Origin: Helicoverpa zea | Lineage: Eukaryota > Arthropoda > Insecta > Lepidoptera > Noctuidae | DNA: 64,000 bases | Assembly: GCF_022581195.2 (NCBI RefSeq) | Contig: NC_061455.1 | Span: forward strand, 4,088,120-4,152,119 | Direction: 5' to 3' | Part shown: positions 1 to 10,298 of the stretch, piece by piece | Position numbering within the stretch: position 1 is the stretch's first letter | Layout: each line of letters opens with the position of its first letter | Translations under genes and position numbers: made by a program | Notes under the pieces: generated by a model | The model's input: only the letters and a program-made list of their open reading frames with translations | Told to the model about the DNA's origin: nothing | Databases searched by the model: none

Positions 1-172
1 AGTTTGTTTGTTTGTTTGAACGCGCTAATCTCAGGAACTACTGGTCCGATTTGAAAATTTTTTTCAGTGTTAGATAGCCCATTTATCGAGGAAGGCTATA
101 GGTTACGACTTTTTATCCCGGTACGGGAAGTAGTTTCCACGGGATGCGGGTAAAACCGCTGGCAGAAGCTAG
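1..172 (+). mobile_element. Helitron-like non-autonomous element, 3' part
   Basis: The window opens inside a repeat: a (GTTT)n run, then 'gcgctaatctcaggaac', a conserved middle part ending in a 'cccggtacgggaagtag' block, and a terminal CTAG followed by T. The same ordered blocks recur near 544-600, 12019-12078 and 30876-31017. The copy at 12019 starts with TC and ends early; copies here and at 30876 end with CTAG. A TC start and a CTAG end suit Helitron-type non-autonomous elements. Family assignment is inference. Confidence 0.55.
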
Positions 173-1715
173 TTACAAATAAAATATTAAAAGTCCCTAC
201 CGATCCCATTTGTGTGATACACATACAAGTATGTTTACATTGAAGATATTATGCGAGTAACTTAGTAAGCATGAACACCAACTATGTTAGGGCTGGTTAG
301 TAGTACCAAAATTTTAACAACAATAAATGGTAACCAGTCTGCTACGCAGTACCTATCAGGATTAATTACTTCGAGTCCGCTAGATGTGGAGGCAATTCTA
401 TACTCGTAGATACATCCTCCTAATAGTTTGTATGTAGGTATGTTTGTTCCTGTTTGACTCAAGTAGTAGTAACAAATAAAGACAAAACTTGACTGTAATA
501 AGTTTAACACATCAAAATAAAGTGTAGAATATCTACTTTTTGTTTGGGTATGGGAAGTAGTTTCTTCAGGAAGCGGGTAAAACTGCTGGCAGAAACTGGT
601 TTAACCTACCTGTGAGCTTCCACGTGATAAGCTTTATACCTAACCAGTACCTTGTTTGCAAACTTGGTTATATTAAAAATAGAAAAAAATACTTCAGAAA
701 AAGCAGGTAGCTCAGTCTAGCACGACAATAAAATACAGTAACAAAATATAAATAGCTGACTAACGGTCAATATTTCAAGGACTTTCTATTTTTAACTTGG
801 GTAAAATTAACCAATATTTTGTCCATGATTCGTAACATTAATACAAAGTAATATTATGTATAGATATAGTAAGCAAACTGTATAACTGTATAATATTATC
901 GTGCACATTAATCTCATCGCTCCGTTATTACTGAACTATTAAACACAAATGTCGCCGCACGCACGTGTTACAATGTTTTATAAACGATGTTATTTACTTA
1001 GTTTATGCGGCTTTATTGTGCTCTATTACTTATTACTATGTTACGTATTATATGAATTGAAAACTTTGCTAAATATATGTATAACTTCCCTTTAAAATAC
1101 CTCTTAATATCGTTTAATAAAAACATGTACAAATATTTACTGTATTCGCGGCTGGAGATTATCGTGTGTACAAAAACTTCAAAGGGGATGTACCTACCTA
1201 TTATAGTAAAGCTACATCGTATCTCAACGTTCTCTTTTATGGTCGGAAAATCTCTAGTCACGTTTTTAAGTTTTAATACAAGCTGTTTGCGTCAAGGATG
1301 TAAATAAGCTAATGATTCTCGACCCAAATCAACAAAAAAATTGGTACGTAATTTTTTTTTTTTTAATTTTTTTCGGAATTCCGTCAATGTCATCTAGCCG
1401 TATTTAAACTTGGCGCGTGTGTTACTGGCCTTAAAACCGTGCTGCGCCTTCACACAAACGCAAACACCGAGCATACGCAACGATTATTCATATTCGTCCT
1501 CCTCCTGAAGTATGGCACAAATGCAAATCAACACCTTATATGCCACTTTTCAGGAATATGTAGTTTCATTCACTTCTGTATGGCTACAATTCTTCTCGAA
1601 ATTGAGTTTAATATTATGCTTATAGCAATATTTTTTGAGCTTTTGTGTTTGCAAATTCCCCTAAATGAAATCACGTAATAAAATGCAGACCACGTCTAAT
1701 ACAATAAAAGGAGAG
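173..1715. other. AT-rich stretch without a recognised gene
   Basis: Apart from a short second copy of the Helitron-like 3' end at about 544-600 (tgggaagtagttt ... aaactgctggcaga) I see nothing recognisable. Short reading frames here have no domain signature, no paired splice sites and AT-rich composition. Confidence 0.6.
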
Positions 1716-1806
1716 TGACCATCCCCTCGTGTCCGAACTAGCCGCGTGCCGCCGGCGTTTCTAAGGGTTGTCTGTGATATGCAAACTCATATCGACGTTT
1801 ATCAGG
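1716..1806 (+). repeat. Dispersed ~95-bp repeat, copy 1 (divergent)
   Basis: This copy shares 'accatcccctc.tgtccg', 'gccgcgtgccgc', 'aagggttgt' and 'gatatgcaaa-ctcatatcgacgtttatcag' in the same order with copies at about 2137 and 2497. It has more substitutions in the middle than the other two. GC content is well above the surrounding DNA. Confidence 0.6.
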
Positions 1807-2136
1807 ACAGTTGAAGAAGGGTAAAATCACTATTCACAAAAATATTCTATGAAAGAAGCTTTTTGATTTTTTGATCCTGCCCTATATCAGGGTTCGCTAT
1901 CAGGGCTAAAATCAAGTTTATAGTGATTGTTCAACTTTTCTAATATTAGACACAGCTGAAGACTTTGGTTTTAACTTGAACATGCTGTCTCAGTAGCCGC
2001 CGTAACCGGTCGTAAATATGTTACATATTTTTTTCAAAGCAACACCATTTCATAAGAAATCAAATTTTCTACAAGATAGATAGATATTTTAGACTAATCA
2101 CCAATTACCGCGATTATATCAAGGGCTCTTCACCAA

Positions 2137-2250
2137 GCATTCGTATTCTTGGATCGCCATCCCCTCACGTCCGCTGGCCGCGTGCCGCGAGCACTGCAAG
2201 GGTTGTTCGTCATATGCAAAACTCGTATCGTCGTTTATCAGTCATAAAAA
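2137..2250 (+). repeat. Dispersed ~95-bp repeat, copy 2
   Basis: This copy is nearly identical to the one 360 bases downstream over 'attcgtattcttggatc', 'ccatcccctca.gtccgctg', 'gccgcgtgccgcgagcact' and 'gcaagggttgttcg'. The family is unknown. Confidence 0.7.
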
Positions 2251-2496
2251 TATGTTATGGAGGAAACAAAAATGAATTGAATTATTGTTTGACTGAAAAG
2301 TAAGTAGGTACTGTTTGATACTATTTCAACTGCTCTGGTACAAACTTATGCAATAAAATAATAGGTAGTTTATTTACAAGGCATGCAACAAAAGTTGAAA
2401 ATAGCTATGAAGATTATAATTGGGCTACTTTAAAACAACTCCTTTAAATATAAAATTGAGTTTTCTTCAAGATTTCATACAATACCTAATCACGAA

Positions 2497-2606
2497 ATAT
2501 TCGTATTCTTGGATCACCATCCCCTCATGTCCGCTGGCCGCGTGCCGCGAGCACTGCAAGGGTTGTTCGCGATATGCAAAACTCATATCGACATTAGAGG
2601 GGCGCC
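2497..2606 (+). repeat. Dispersed ~95-bp repeat, copy 3
   Basis: Third copy, spaced 360 bases from copy 2, with only scattered differences from it through the 'ccgcgagcactgcaagggtt' core. A reading frame crosses it, but it has no recognised domain and I do not call it a gene. Confidence 0.7.
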
Positions 2607-2798
2607 TTCATTATTCCGCGTCACATGCAACCCTTGTTAGGAATAGGGTTGGCGACTTTGAGTTGAGAAATAGCAGAATAGATTTTGTGTCTTGTAATTG
2701 TTTCAATTTTGTGACATGGAGTCATCCTGTTTTTTGAAACTGTAAAGAATTGAAATAGTTTTAAGATTTTTTCAAAAATAAAGAGATGTAAAGTTAGA

Positions 2799-2935
2799 AC
2801 TGTACTACTCGGAACTGTACTACTACGAACTCGGAACAGTACTACTACGAACTCGGAACAGTAGTACTACGAACTCGGAACAGTACTACTACGAACTCGG
2901 AACAGTAGTACTACGAACTCGGAACAGTAGTAAAT
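2799..2935. repeat. 22-bp minisatellite with two alternating variants
   Basis: The unit is GAACTCGGAACAGT followed by either ACTACTAC or AGTACTAC. The two 22-bp forms alternate for about five copies, so the higher-order period is 44 bp. Part of each unit pairs with the next one on the opposite strand (AGTAGTACTACGAACT), and an inverted piece (actactgttccgagtta) follows at about 2941-2958. Confidence 0.85.
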
Positions 2936-3047
2936 GGGTTACTACTGTTCCGAGTTAGCGTTAAAGACCAAAAGCTATCCAGACCGAATTGCTGTTAACT
3001 GAAAACTTGCTATAAATAAATACAGTGTTTCCTATAGTGTTACTGTT

Positions 3048-3107
3048 ACATCCTTTTATCGTCCCACTGCTGGGCACAGGCTTCCTCTCACATGGAGAAG
3101 GATTCCT
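3048..3107 (+). repeat. Short lepidopteran repeat fragment (ccactgctgggcacaggc type)
   Basis: The fragment contains 'cccactgctgggcacaggct' followed by 'cacatggagaaggat'. This phrase is very widespread in moth and butterfly genomes and is related to the fragments at 4154 and 12690. No ends can be defined. Confidence 0.5.
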
Positions 3108-4153
3108 ATAGTGATCCTTCTGAAATTATGAAATATCATAACTACTTACTTACCTACATTTAAAACATACGATGGTCACTTATTGTGTAAAACTGCGAAA
3201 AAAACATGTATTTTGAAACAAAATTCGTACCAACCCTAACTCTGCGACAGATCTCGGAGCTCTCATGTCAGCCACCGCTGTTATCTTTGGAAACCGTAGA
3301 AAAAACTAATTACGACTCCCCATTGACGTTTCGAGGGGACACTGTTTATTATCGCACATGATAATAAATCGATATCTGAATGTGCTCTAGTTTTTTGCCT
3401 ATTATTTGAGAGATAACCACTTTTGTGCGTTGCTAAAAAGGGAAACGTAATTCACAAATGGAATTTTATGTGACATATAATATCATCGTCATGCCTAGGT
3501 TTCATTGGAGCGTCTTTAAATTAACTTGCCTTTCGAAACACCCGTATCGCTATTTAGCCAATATGTTATTACAGTAAATGTACAAATAAAAAGATTTGTG
3601 CAAACAGACGTACAATCTATTTCAAAGAAAAGGTCGTATTTATCTCACCTTTATACGTAAACGTATTACTTATTCAAAGAAAAAGTACCGACACATCCGC
3701 GTAGCAACTAGTGACTTGAAGGAAATCGGTCGCTACGCCAGTTGCTACGCGCGCTACGTTATTATTCATTTTAGCGGGCAGGTTGGAAATAACAACTATA
3801 AAGTACTTTGTGACCTCAAGTACTTGGTCATTGACCTCATGTTTTTATTATTTTGTAATCTACTTCGCCCTAATACTGAAAGTTACTAAGCAATAATGTA
3901 TGGCTATAAGCAACAAATGTGTAGATATCTTATAATCGTTGACCATTCAGACTTTGAACTATTGTCACTATTTATCTATTTTATCAGTAATTTGGATACT
4001 GATAGATACTGACCTTGTCTGTTATAATAGGTTTTAATGCCATTATTAAATTGTCGACAAATACCTGATGTCTAGCACGGGATTATAGATTTGCACTTAA
4101 AATCTAAGCAAGCATTGTGTCGAATATTGTTTAGACTTGCTTTTATACTCCTA

Positions 4154-4215
4154 AAATGATTCATCATCATCAGCCTATCGCAGTCCACTGCTGGGCATAG
4201 GCCTCTCCAAGTGCA
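4154..4215 (+). repeat. Short lepidopteran repeat fragment (cataggcctc type)
   Basis: It starts with a (TCA)n run and continues with 'agtccactgctgggcatagg' and 'cctctccaagtgcacgccac'. It is clearly related to the longer copy at 12690-12870, and no coding content is visible. Confidence 0.6.
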
Positions 4216-4689
4216 CGCCACTGAGATCGATTTTCAGCTAAAATGATTAAAGAAACTGAATTAATAAAAAAATCACAATACCTATGTTTTCCATTGAACA
4301 TTTGAGGTGGCTTTTATAAACTTTACTAACTCGCGTATTGGGGCGGATTCAGTCTCTGAAATGGTTTTGGTCACATCCGTCCGATATGGACAATCACAAA
4401 AATACATGAAAAAGAAGAGATTAGACGTCACAAGTAAATAAGGGCCGTGGGCACAGTGCCCACTGCAGCAAATCCACTCCTTGCTTAAGGAAAAATGACA
4501 AGTTTTAGACTTTTGAAATCAGTTTTCGTAAATCTTTCATTAGTGGTTTTGTTGACAATAAATGTACATACCATGTTGCATCCGCATCATCTAAAGGCAG
4601 ATTGGAAAGAACCTATACTTAGCATTAAGTCCTTTGTACATGTTCATGTTGTATTAAGTTTAAATAAATAAACCTCATGTTTATGACAG

Positions 4690-6193
4690 AGACGCCACGT
4701 CCACCTAACTCCTGAGCAAGCGGCAGAGCTGTACAAAGGTCACTACGGAAGCCACCATTTCCCACACCTGGTGGCGCACATGTCCAGTGGCCCAATCATC
4801 GCGTTGGTACTCACTGCTAAGAACGGCATACAGAAGTGGAAGACGCTGATGGGACCTGCTATGTGAGTAAGACCCAAAGCGTTGTAGGAGAATATCTAGG
4901 ACTTACAGGTTCGGTCAATCAGCTTTGAGACATGGTCGTGAACAGTGGTCATGCCCTCTTTGTATGAAAATGTAAGGTCTCGTCCAAATGGTGGGACAAT
5001 AATAATGGACTGGTGATGAATTGAACCGAGGAATGAGCCCTTGATACTCTTTTGTTTTGACGGTCAAATTCCAAATGACTGTCAAAAATATTTTGAAGTT
5101 AGCTTTTGGGTGGATGAATGAAAGTTGATGTTTTTTTTTTAAGATTTAGGTTATAGGCGTGTTACTTTATAATTAAGTATCTGTCAATTATCTATTAACA
5201 TTATATCAATTGTTTTGTAGGGTACTGGAAGCTCAAGCCTACTGGCCGGACAGCTTGCGAGCGTGTTACGGCAGACGCACCAAGTATGGAGACTACTTCA
5301 ATGGTCTGCACGGCAGTGAAAATCACGCCGAGGCGCTTAGAGAGATACACTTCTTCTTCCCTTCCAGTAAGTATGACGAAGCCCGAGAATTTATGAACTC
5401 ACGCTTACACGATTTTTTGGTAGATCTATGGTTTAAACTTCGTCGTTTAAACTTTGTCGGTTTTCTTCTGAAAAATTTGTAATCCTTCTCTGTAGTCTTA
5501 ACGTTTATGATTCTGGTATCTTACTTTGTATTGCAATTATGTAGTAAGTAAGAAATATAGTAAGTTGTATTTTTTTTAAGAAAATTGGTGTCAAATTTTG
5601 TGGTGGGGAGTTATGTAGGAACACATGTAAGTATGGCAGAGTGCTAGGTAAGCAAAAACGTGTGAGAGCGTGAGGCATGAGAGGCACGGACAGTTACTGC
5701 GCACTGGTCCGAGTGAAAGGTTCTTTCTGGGTTTACGCGAAATATATCAGGTATCCGAACACCGTGTTTCTCTCAACCCCCTGCATCCCCGACCAGACGA
5801 GGCAATACTCAATTAGAGATCAATCGAACCACCGATCCCTATACCAGAAAAAAATATTTTCTTTGTAATGCCTAATAACTCTAAATACTTGCTTCGAAAC
5901 AACCAAGGTTTTTAAGCTTATTTACTAAGAATTTTCTTTGAACAGTGGTGGTAGGCCCTTTGCTTCGTCACTGGCAAGTGAACGACTACATACAGAGACA
6001 TCTCACGCCAACTTTACTGCCTGCACTCACTGCGTTGGCGCACGAGCGTCCCGCGGAACCGATTCTATGGTTAGCCGAACATCTCCGAAGGCACAACCCG
6101 AATGAACCCGAACTCGCGCCTCAGCCGCCCGAGCAGAGGGAAGATAGACGCTGTCATACTCCGCAGGAATCTGAAGAGTCGCTTGTGAAATAG
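4690..6193 (+). CDS. NME5: NME5-like protein (nucleoside diphosphate kinase homolog 5), last three coding exons
   Basis: Exons are 4690-4862, 5221-5366 and 5946-6193. The splice sites are acag|aga, at|gtgagt, gtag|ggt, cca|gtaagt and acag|tgg, and the phases join to 188 residues ending in TAG. Residues 1-106 are the C-terminal two thirds of an NDK-like domain: LTPEQ, HMSSGPIIALVL, YWPDSLRACYG and the HGSEN block with the histidine at the catalytic position of true NDKs. A Dpy-30-type motif follows (about 118-160; YIQRHLTPTLLPALTAL, then EPILWLAEHL and NP). This order is that of NME5/radial spoke protein 23, which works in motile cilia and sperm tails; the family is divergent and may not be an active kinase. 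The N-terminal part with the usual IKPD motif is missing from 1-4689, so the gene is 5'-partial here. It is convergent with prosaposin. Confidence 0.93.
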
Positions 6194-6435
6194 ATTTTAT
6201 TCTCAGTGTGTTAGAGTTCACTTTTGATTATACGTTTGGAATGATACTTGTTTTGTTTTTAAGTTACCGTTGATATTGAGTTTAGTTTTCGATACTAAAG
6301 AATTGTATCAAACTTGCAAAGAAATAGGTAAGTACCCAGTTTTAAAAACGCGTAGCTAGCTAAACCTATCTTGGCTATCTTGTTTTATGTATTACAACAA
6401 TCTATATTCTACTGCGGTGTAGTGCAAATGGGGAA

Positions 6436-6441
6436 AATAAA
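6436..6441 (+). promoter_or_regulatory. Poly(A) signal AATAAA, candidate for the NME5-like gene
   Basis: An AATAAA lies about 243 bases after the TAG stop, at a normal 3'-UTR distance. It faces the opposite-strand AATAAA at 6465-6470, so the two transcripts probably end within, or overlap by, a few tens of bases. Confidence 0.55.
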
Positions 6442-6464
6442 CAACAAAATATACTTTTCCCAAC

Positions 6465-6470
6465 TTTATT
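6465..6470 (-). promoter_or_regulatory. Poly(A) signal AATAAA, candidate for prosaposin
   Basis: On the minus strand AATAAA lies about 1.0 kb after the prosaposin stop. Nearer minus-strand AATAAA copies exist (about 6771 and 7076), so a shorter 3' UTR is equally possible. The sequence alone does not decide. Confidence 0.4.
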
Positions 6471-7492
6471 TATAGAAACAGTTTACAAATGAGCTATCAC
6501 AGGCTAGCGCGTGTAACTACAATGTCGTTGCAATATATGATGTTAATAGCGTGTTACTGGTTATTCATGACCACTACAAATTGTCAAGAATACGATTAAC
6601 TTAAGAAACATCTAAAAATACACTTAAAATCACGTTTACTTCCAAATGCAGGCTAGATATTATTTATTCACTTGATGTTATAAAATGTATGTACTTCGTT
6701 AAAATGATAAATATTTTAAAGTGAAAAAATATCTAAACAACATTAGAAAGAAAAGCTAAATGAAACAAAACTTTATTGTGACTATTTATTTCGCAAAGTA
6801 TAAGTACACTTCTCCGCGTCAATTTTTACAAAAATACTTTTCTATTTTTTCAGTTCATTTCAACATCTTAATATTTTTAACGTTTCACATAATTATCTTT
6901 TTAAAACACTTAAATTATCTAACCACAAAAATAGTCACAACAATTTTTGTTAAAATGAAAACTTATCACTACACAGATTTGGTAGAAAAATCATGACTTA
7001 AGTAAAATTAATATTAGGAGATTACGAATATCGGCTACACACCGCGAACCAATCTGGAAAAAATAAACGATATTACAATTTATTTATACATTCAGTAATG
7101 CACGTAGTTAGTATCTTCTGTAGTCTATCGATTAATTCTTGATGTTATCATTGTAATATCACAATAATAGTTACCTAAAGGTAAGTATCCTAAAAGAACT
7201 ATGTAAGTAACATTATGGTAGGTCCAATACAAGTTGCGATACTGGTTGTACAAATATCTGTAGGAACTTCTGAAGTCTGAGTAAAAATCTAGTAGTTTGT
7301 GTAAAAATCTGAAGTCTGAGTGAAAATACGATAATGTTTGTGCAGACTTATCTTTGGCTCAGACTTTTGTATGCACCGATTTGTTGCGCAGACAAAATTC
7401 TATGAGTCTGTGTCAAGTTGGTATCATGTCGACCCACCGTTATGTGGGCCATGTTTGACCGGACCGAAGCTAGTATATAACACTTACAGAAA

Positions 7493-10298
7493 TTAGTTCC
7501 TCTTCTCGCGGTACATGTGAACGTAGGCGGCGTCGGAGGGTGAACACATACCGATCTTCTGACAGACGCCTTTCGTGCCGAACTCCTCGATCAGGTGAAT
7601 GATGCTGTCTCCGTATATCTCCATCATTGTGTGGCACTGGGGAATAAATAATTATTATTACTATAAGAAATTAGGAGTTGATGTATTTTAGGACCTGTTA
7701 TGGGTGGGTTTTTAACTTGAACGATTACTAGACGATAACCAGCCGATCAATTACTATGCAGAGATGAAATGGATATCGTAGAGTAAATATACAAAATGTA
7801 ATTACATTTTAAAGTATATAATATTTATATATAAAAAGACATTAAAAATTACTACTAGTTTGATTATCGTTATAGTTACATGGTACAGCCAGCAGTACAC
7901 CCATAGGAAACATTTACGGACACGTTTTGTTTGTATCATATCATCAAACCAAGAGGTCTCAACCTTGTGGCCTATGCCCATCAGATATTTAATAAACATA
8001 TTTTAAAAAACAAGCTCTACGCTACTCGTTTTTGAAGAGTCACCATAAAATACAAGAATTAAAAAAAGTTTTTTACAGTGTCATGTACGATAATGGTTTC
8101 CGATTGATGGCATATCAACGTCGACATTCATTGGTGACAATCATAAATATTGATCCACTTATCGCAAGCAAAATAACCTGCCATATAACAATAAAATAAT
8201 TCCCGATAATCGGTATTAAAGTCACAATTACAAAGTAATATTAACAAAACAACCATCGAATTACGTAAAGATATAAAATCCTTTTCATTGTCGATATAAA
8301 GATATCGATATTAAAGTACATCTCTAAATGCGCAAACATGTGTTTCGTTAAAAAGGGAGTGCCTGTTTGTATGGATAACCAAGTAGTTAGCTCAGATTTT
8401 AATACTTTATCGTTTTATAATTGGGTTTAATGTATTGCAATGTATTTAAGCGGTTAAGCTCGAAAATCTCATCGAAAAACTGATATATAATGACCGACTT
8501 TTTAAAAAGAATGACAATTCTCTTAAAAAATATGCCTTCCACTAGAACCAGTTAGGTAATTTATTCTACAAAAATATCTACAAAGTTTTTCCTTGTTTTC
8601 GTTATCTACCCCCTTTTAATATAATTGTTATTATCATTCGATTGGGGTTACACATTCATTGATTTTATAAAGGGGGAATTATATAGGTCACATGATATGC
8701 AATGCACATTACACAATTCATTTTTATGTAGGTCAGTCATGATGCATATATCAGAGAGAGAGAGAGAGAGATCTAAGAAAAAGAGGACTTGTTATTTTTA
8801 ACAATTATAAAACATTTTGAATGCGAATATAACTGTCCTGTAAACTGTTAACCATTCATGCTAAATTGCCTGATCCGATGCAGACGAAATTCAGCACATT
8901 GACAGATAAGTGGTATATAGGTGGTTAGTGGTTCCTAACCTAGAAACGGCCATAGGCTATACATCATCATCCGGGTGATAGAAATAGTTACCTCCGGGAT
9001 TGAGGAAACCCGCGAAAGAAAGTTAAGTAGTTGTTGATATGGTGCACTCGAGCGGTTGCACCATATTTTGACATCACCGCATTATCTTATACTTTTATAG
9101 TGTGCATTTATTTGATATCAGAATTAAGATCCTTTTGTAACATTGCATACGATTTCGGTAATCGACAAAATTGATTGTGCGACTATGCATAATTTATTTA
9201 TTTATTTATTTAGGCACACCAACAACTTATTTACAAATACTTTCACATATATAAGTTTACAATTGTAATAAGTCCTGCGTAAATATGTTAATTACAGGTG
9301 CGCACAACGTTCAAATTAAAAATAACTTAAATTAAACTAAATCAAACTATGCATAACAAAAATAATAATAAAAAAAAAGAAGAAGAATCGATAGAGGCAA
9401 ATGACAAGGTACTATTCAAATTGGTAAATTTTGTGCAAAATTTAATTTATATGAGGCATTTACATTGCGCTTAAATTTATTATAGGGATCATGGAAAATG
9501 TCAAAATTGTCCGAGCTCCCGCACAAAGAGTTATATTCACTGCAAATTTGTGCCATACGCGAGCGTTTACCAACATTGGTTCTGTAAAATGGAATGTGGA
9601 ATGGTTTGGTGATTGGGTATCGCGGTATTCTGGTGGGAACAGCAAGTTTAATGTGATGAACTAATTCGCTACAATCTGTCTTTCCATTAATGAGTTTGTG
9701 TAAGAATTGAATGTCATGAATTTTGCGACGATTATGGAGAGTATTCATTTTAAAGAAATTTAGTCTTTGGTAGTATGGGACCCTATGTGAAATTCCGGAC
9801 GAGATATACGCCAGATGTCTGGTAAACGCTCGTTGGATACTCTCAATCCTCTGAGATTGCACAGCATATATGGGACTCCACACTTCAGAGGCAAATTCCA
9901 GATGACTTTGCATTGTTAATACATATCTATATTTACTCCAATTTAGCTAGTTTATAATATGAAGCATAGTTATTGCCACTCACGTTCCGAGGGAACTATA
10001 CACCGGTTGGAGTCAAAAACTTCTATCCTTATGCCCTTCGCTATTTCTTCTCTAATATTCAACCATTCTTGAGTAAGAAGAAGTGTAACTTACATGTCCT
10101 TTCCTTTATATATACGTATGTAGAAATTAGATATACAAATCAACAGTATGATACTCACTCGAGAGTTATATTTGGCGGGCAGTAGACCACAGGACTTCTC
10201 CACAATCTGCACGATGTCGCGATCCACCTTGTCGTTGCTGAGCACTTTACGCACAGCCATCGTCACCGCCTCGCATACCGCGCAGTCTAGGATCTCCT
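7493..10298 (-). CDS. Sap-r: Prosaposin exons 19-20: saposin-B 8 and C-terminus
   Basis: Exon 19 (10159-10298) gives LDCAVCEAVTMAV and KSCGLLP. Exon 20 (7493-7636) gives CHTMMEIYGDSII and GVCQKIGMC, then a 16-residue tail ending REKRN and TAA. The cysteines are 890, 893, 921, 932, 956 and 962. The intron falls exactly before the fourth cysteine, a different position from all other domains. Intron 18 upstream (10299-15377) is filled by nested transposons. Confidence 0.95.

Larger units (their letters stand above)
7637..10158. other. Prosaposin intron 19: no second gene
   Basis: AT-rich intron holding a (GA)9 microsatellite at 8753-8770 and a 5'-truncated LINE at about 9187-9950. Nothing else is recognisable. 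Confidence 0.7.
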
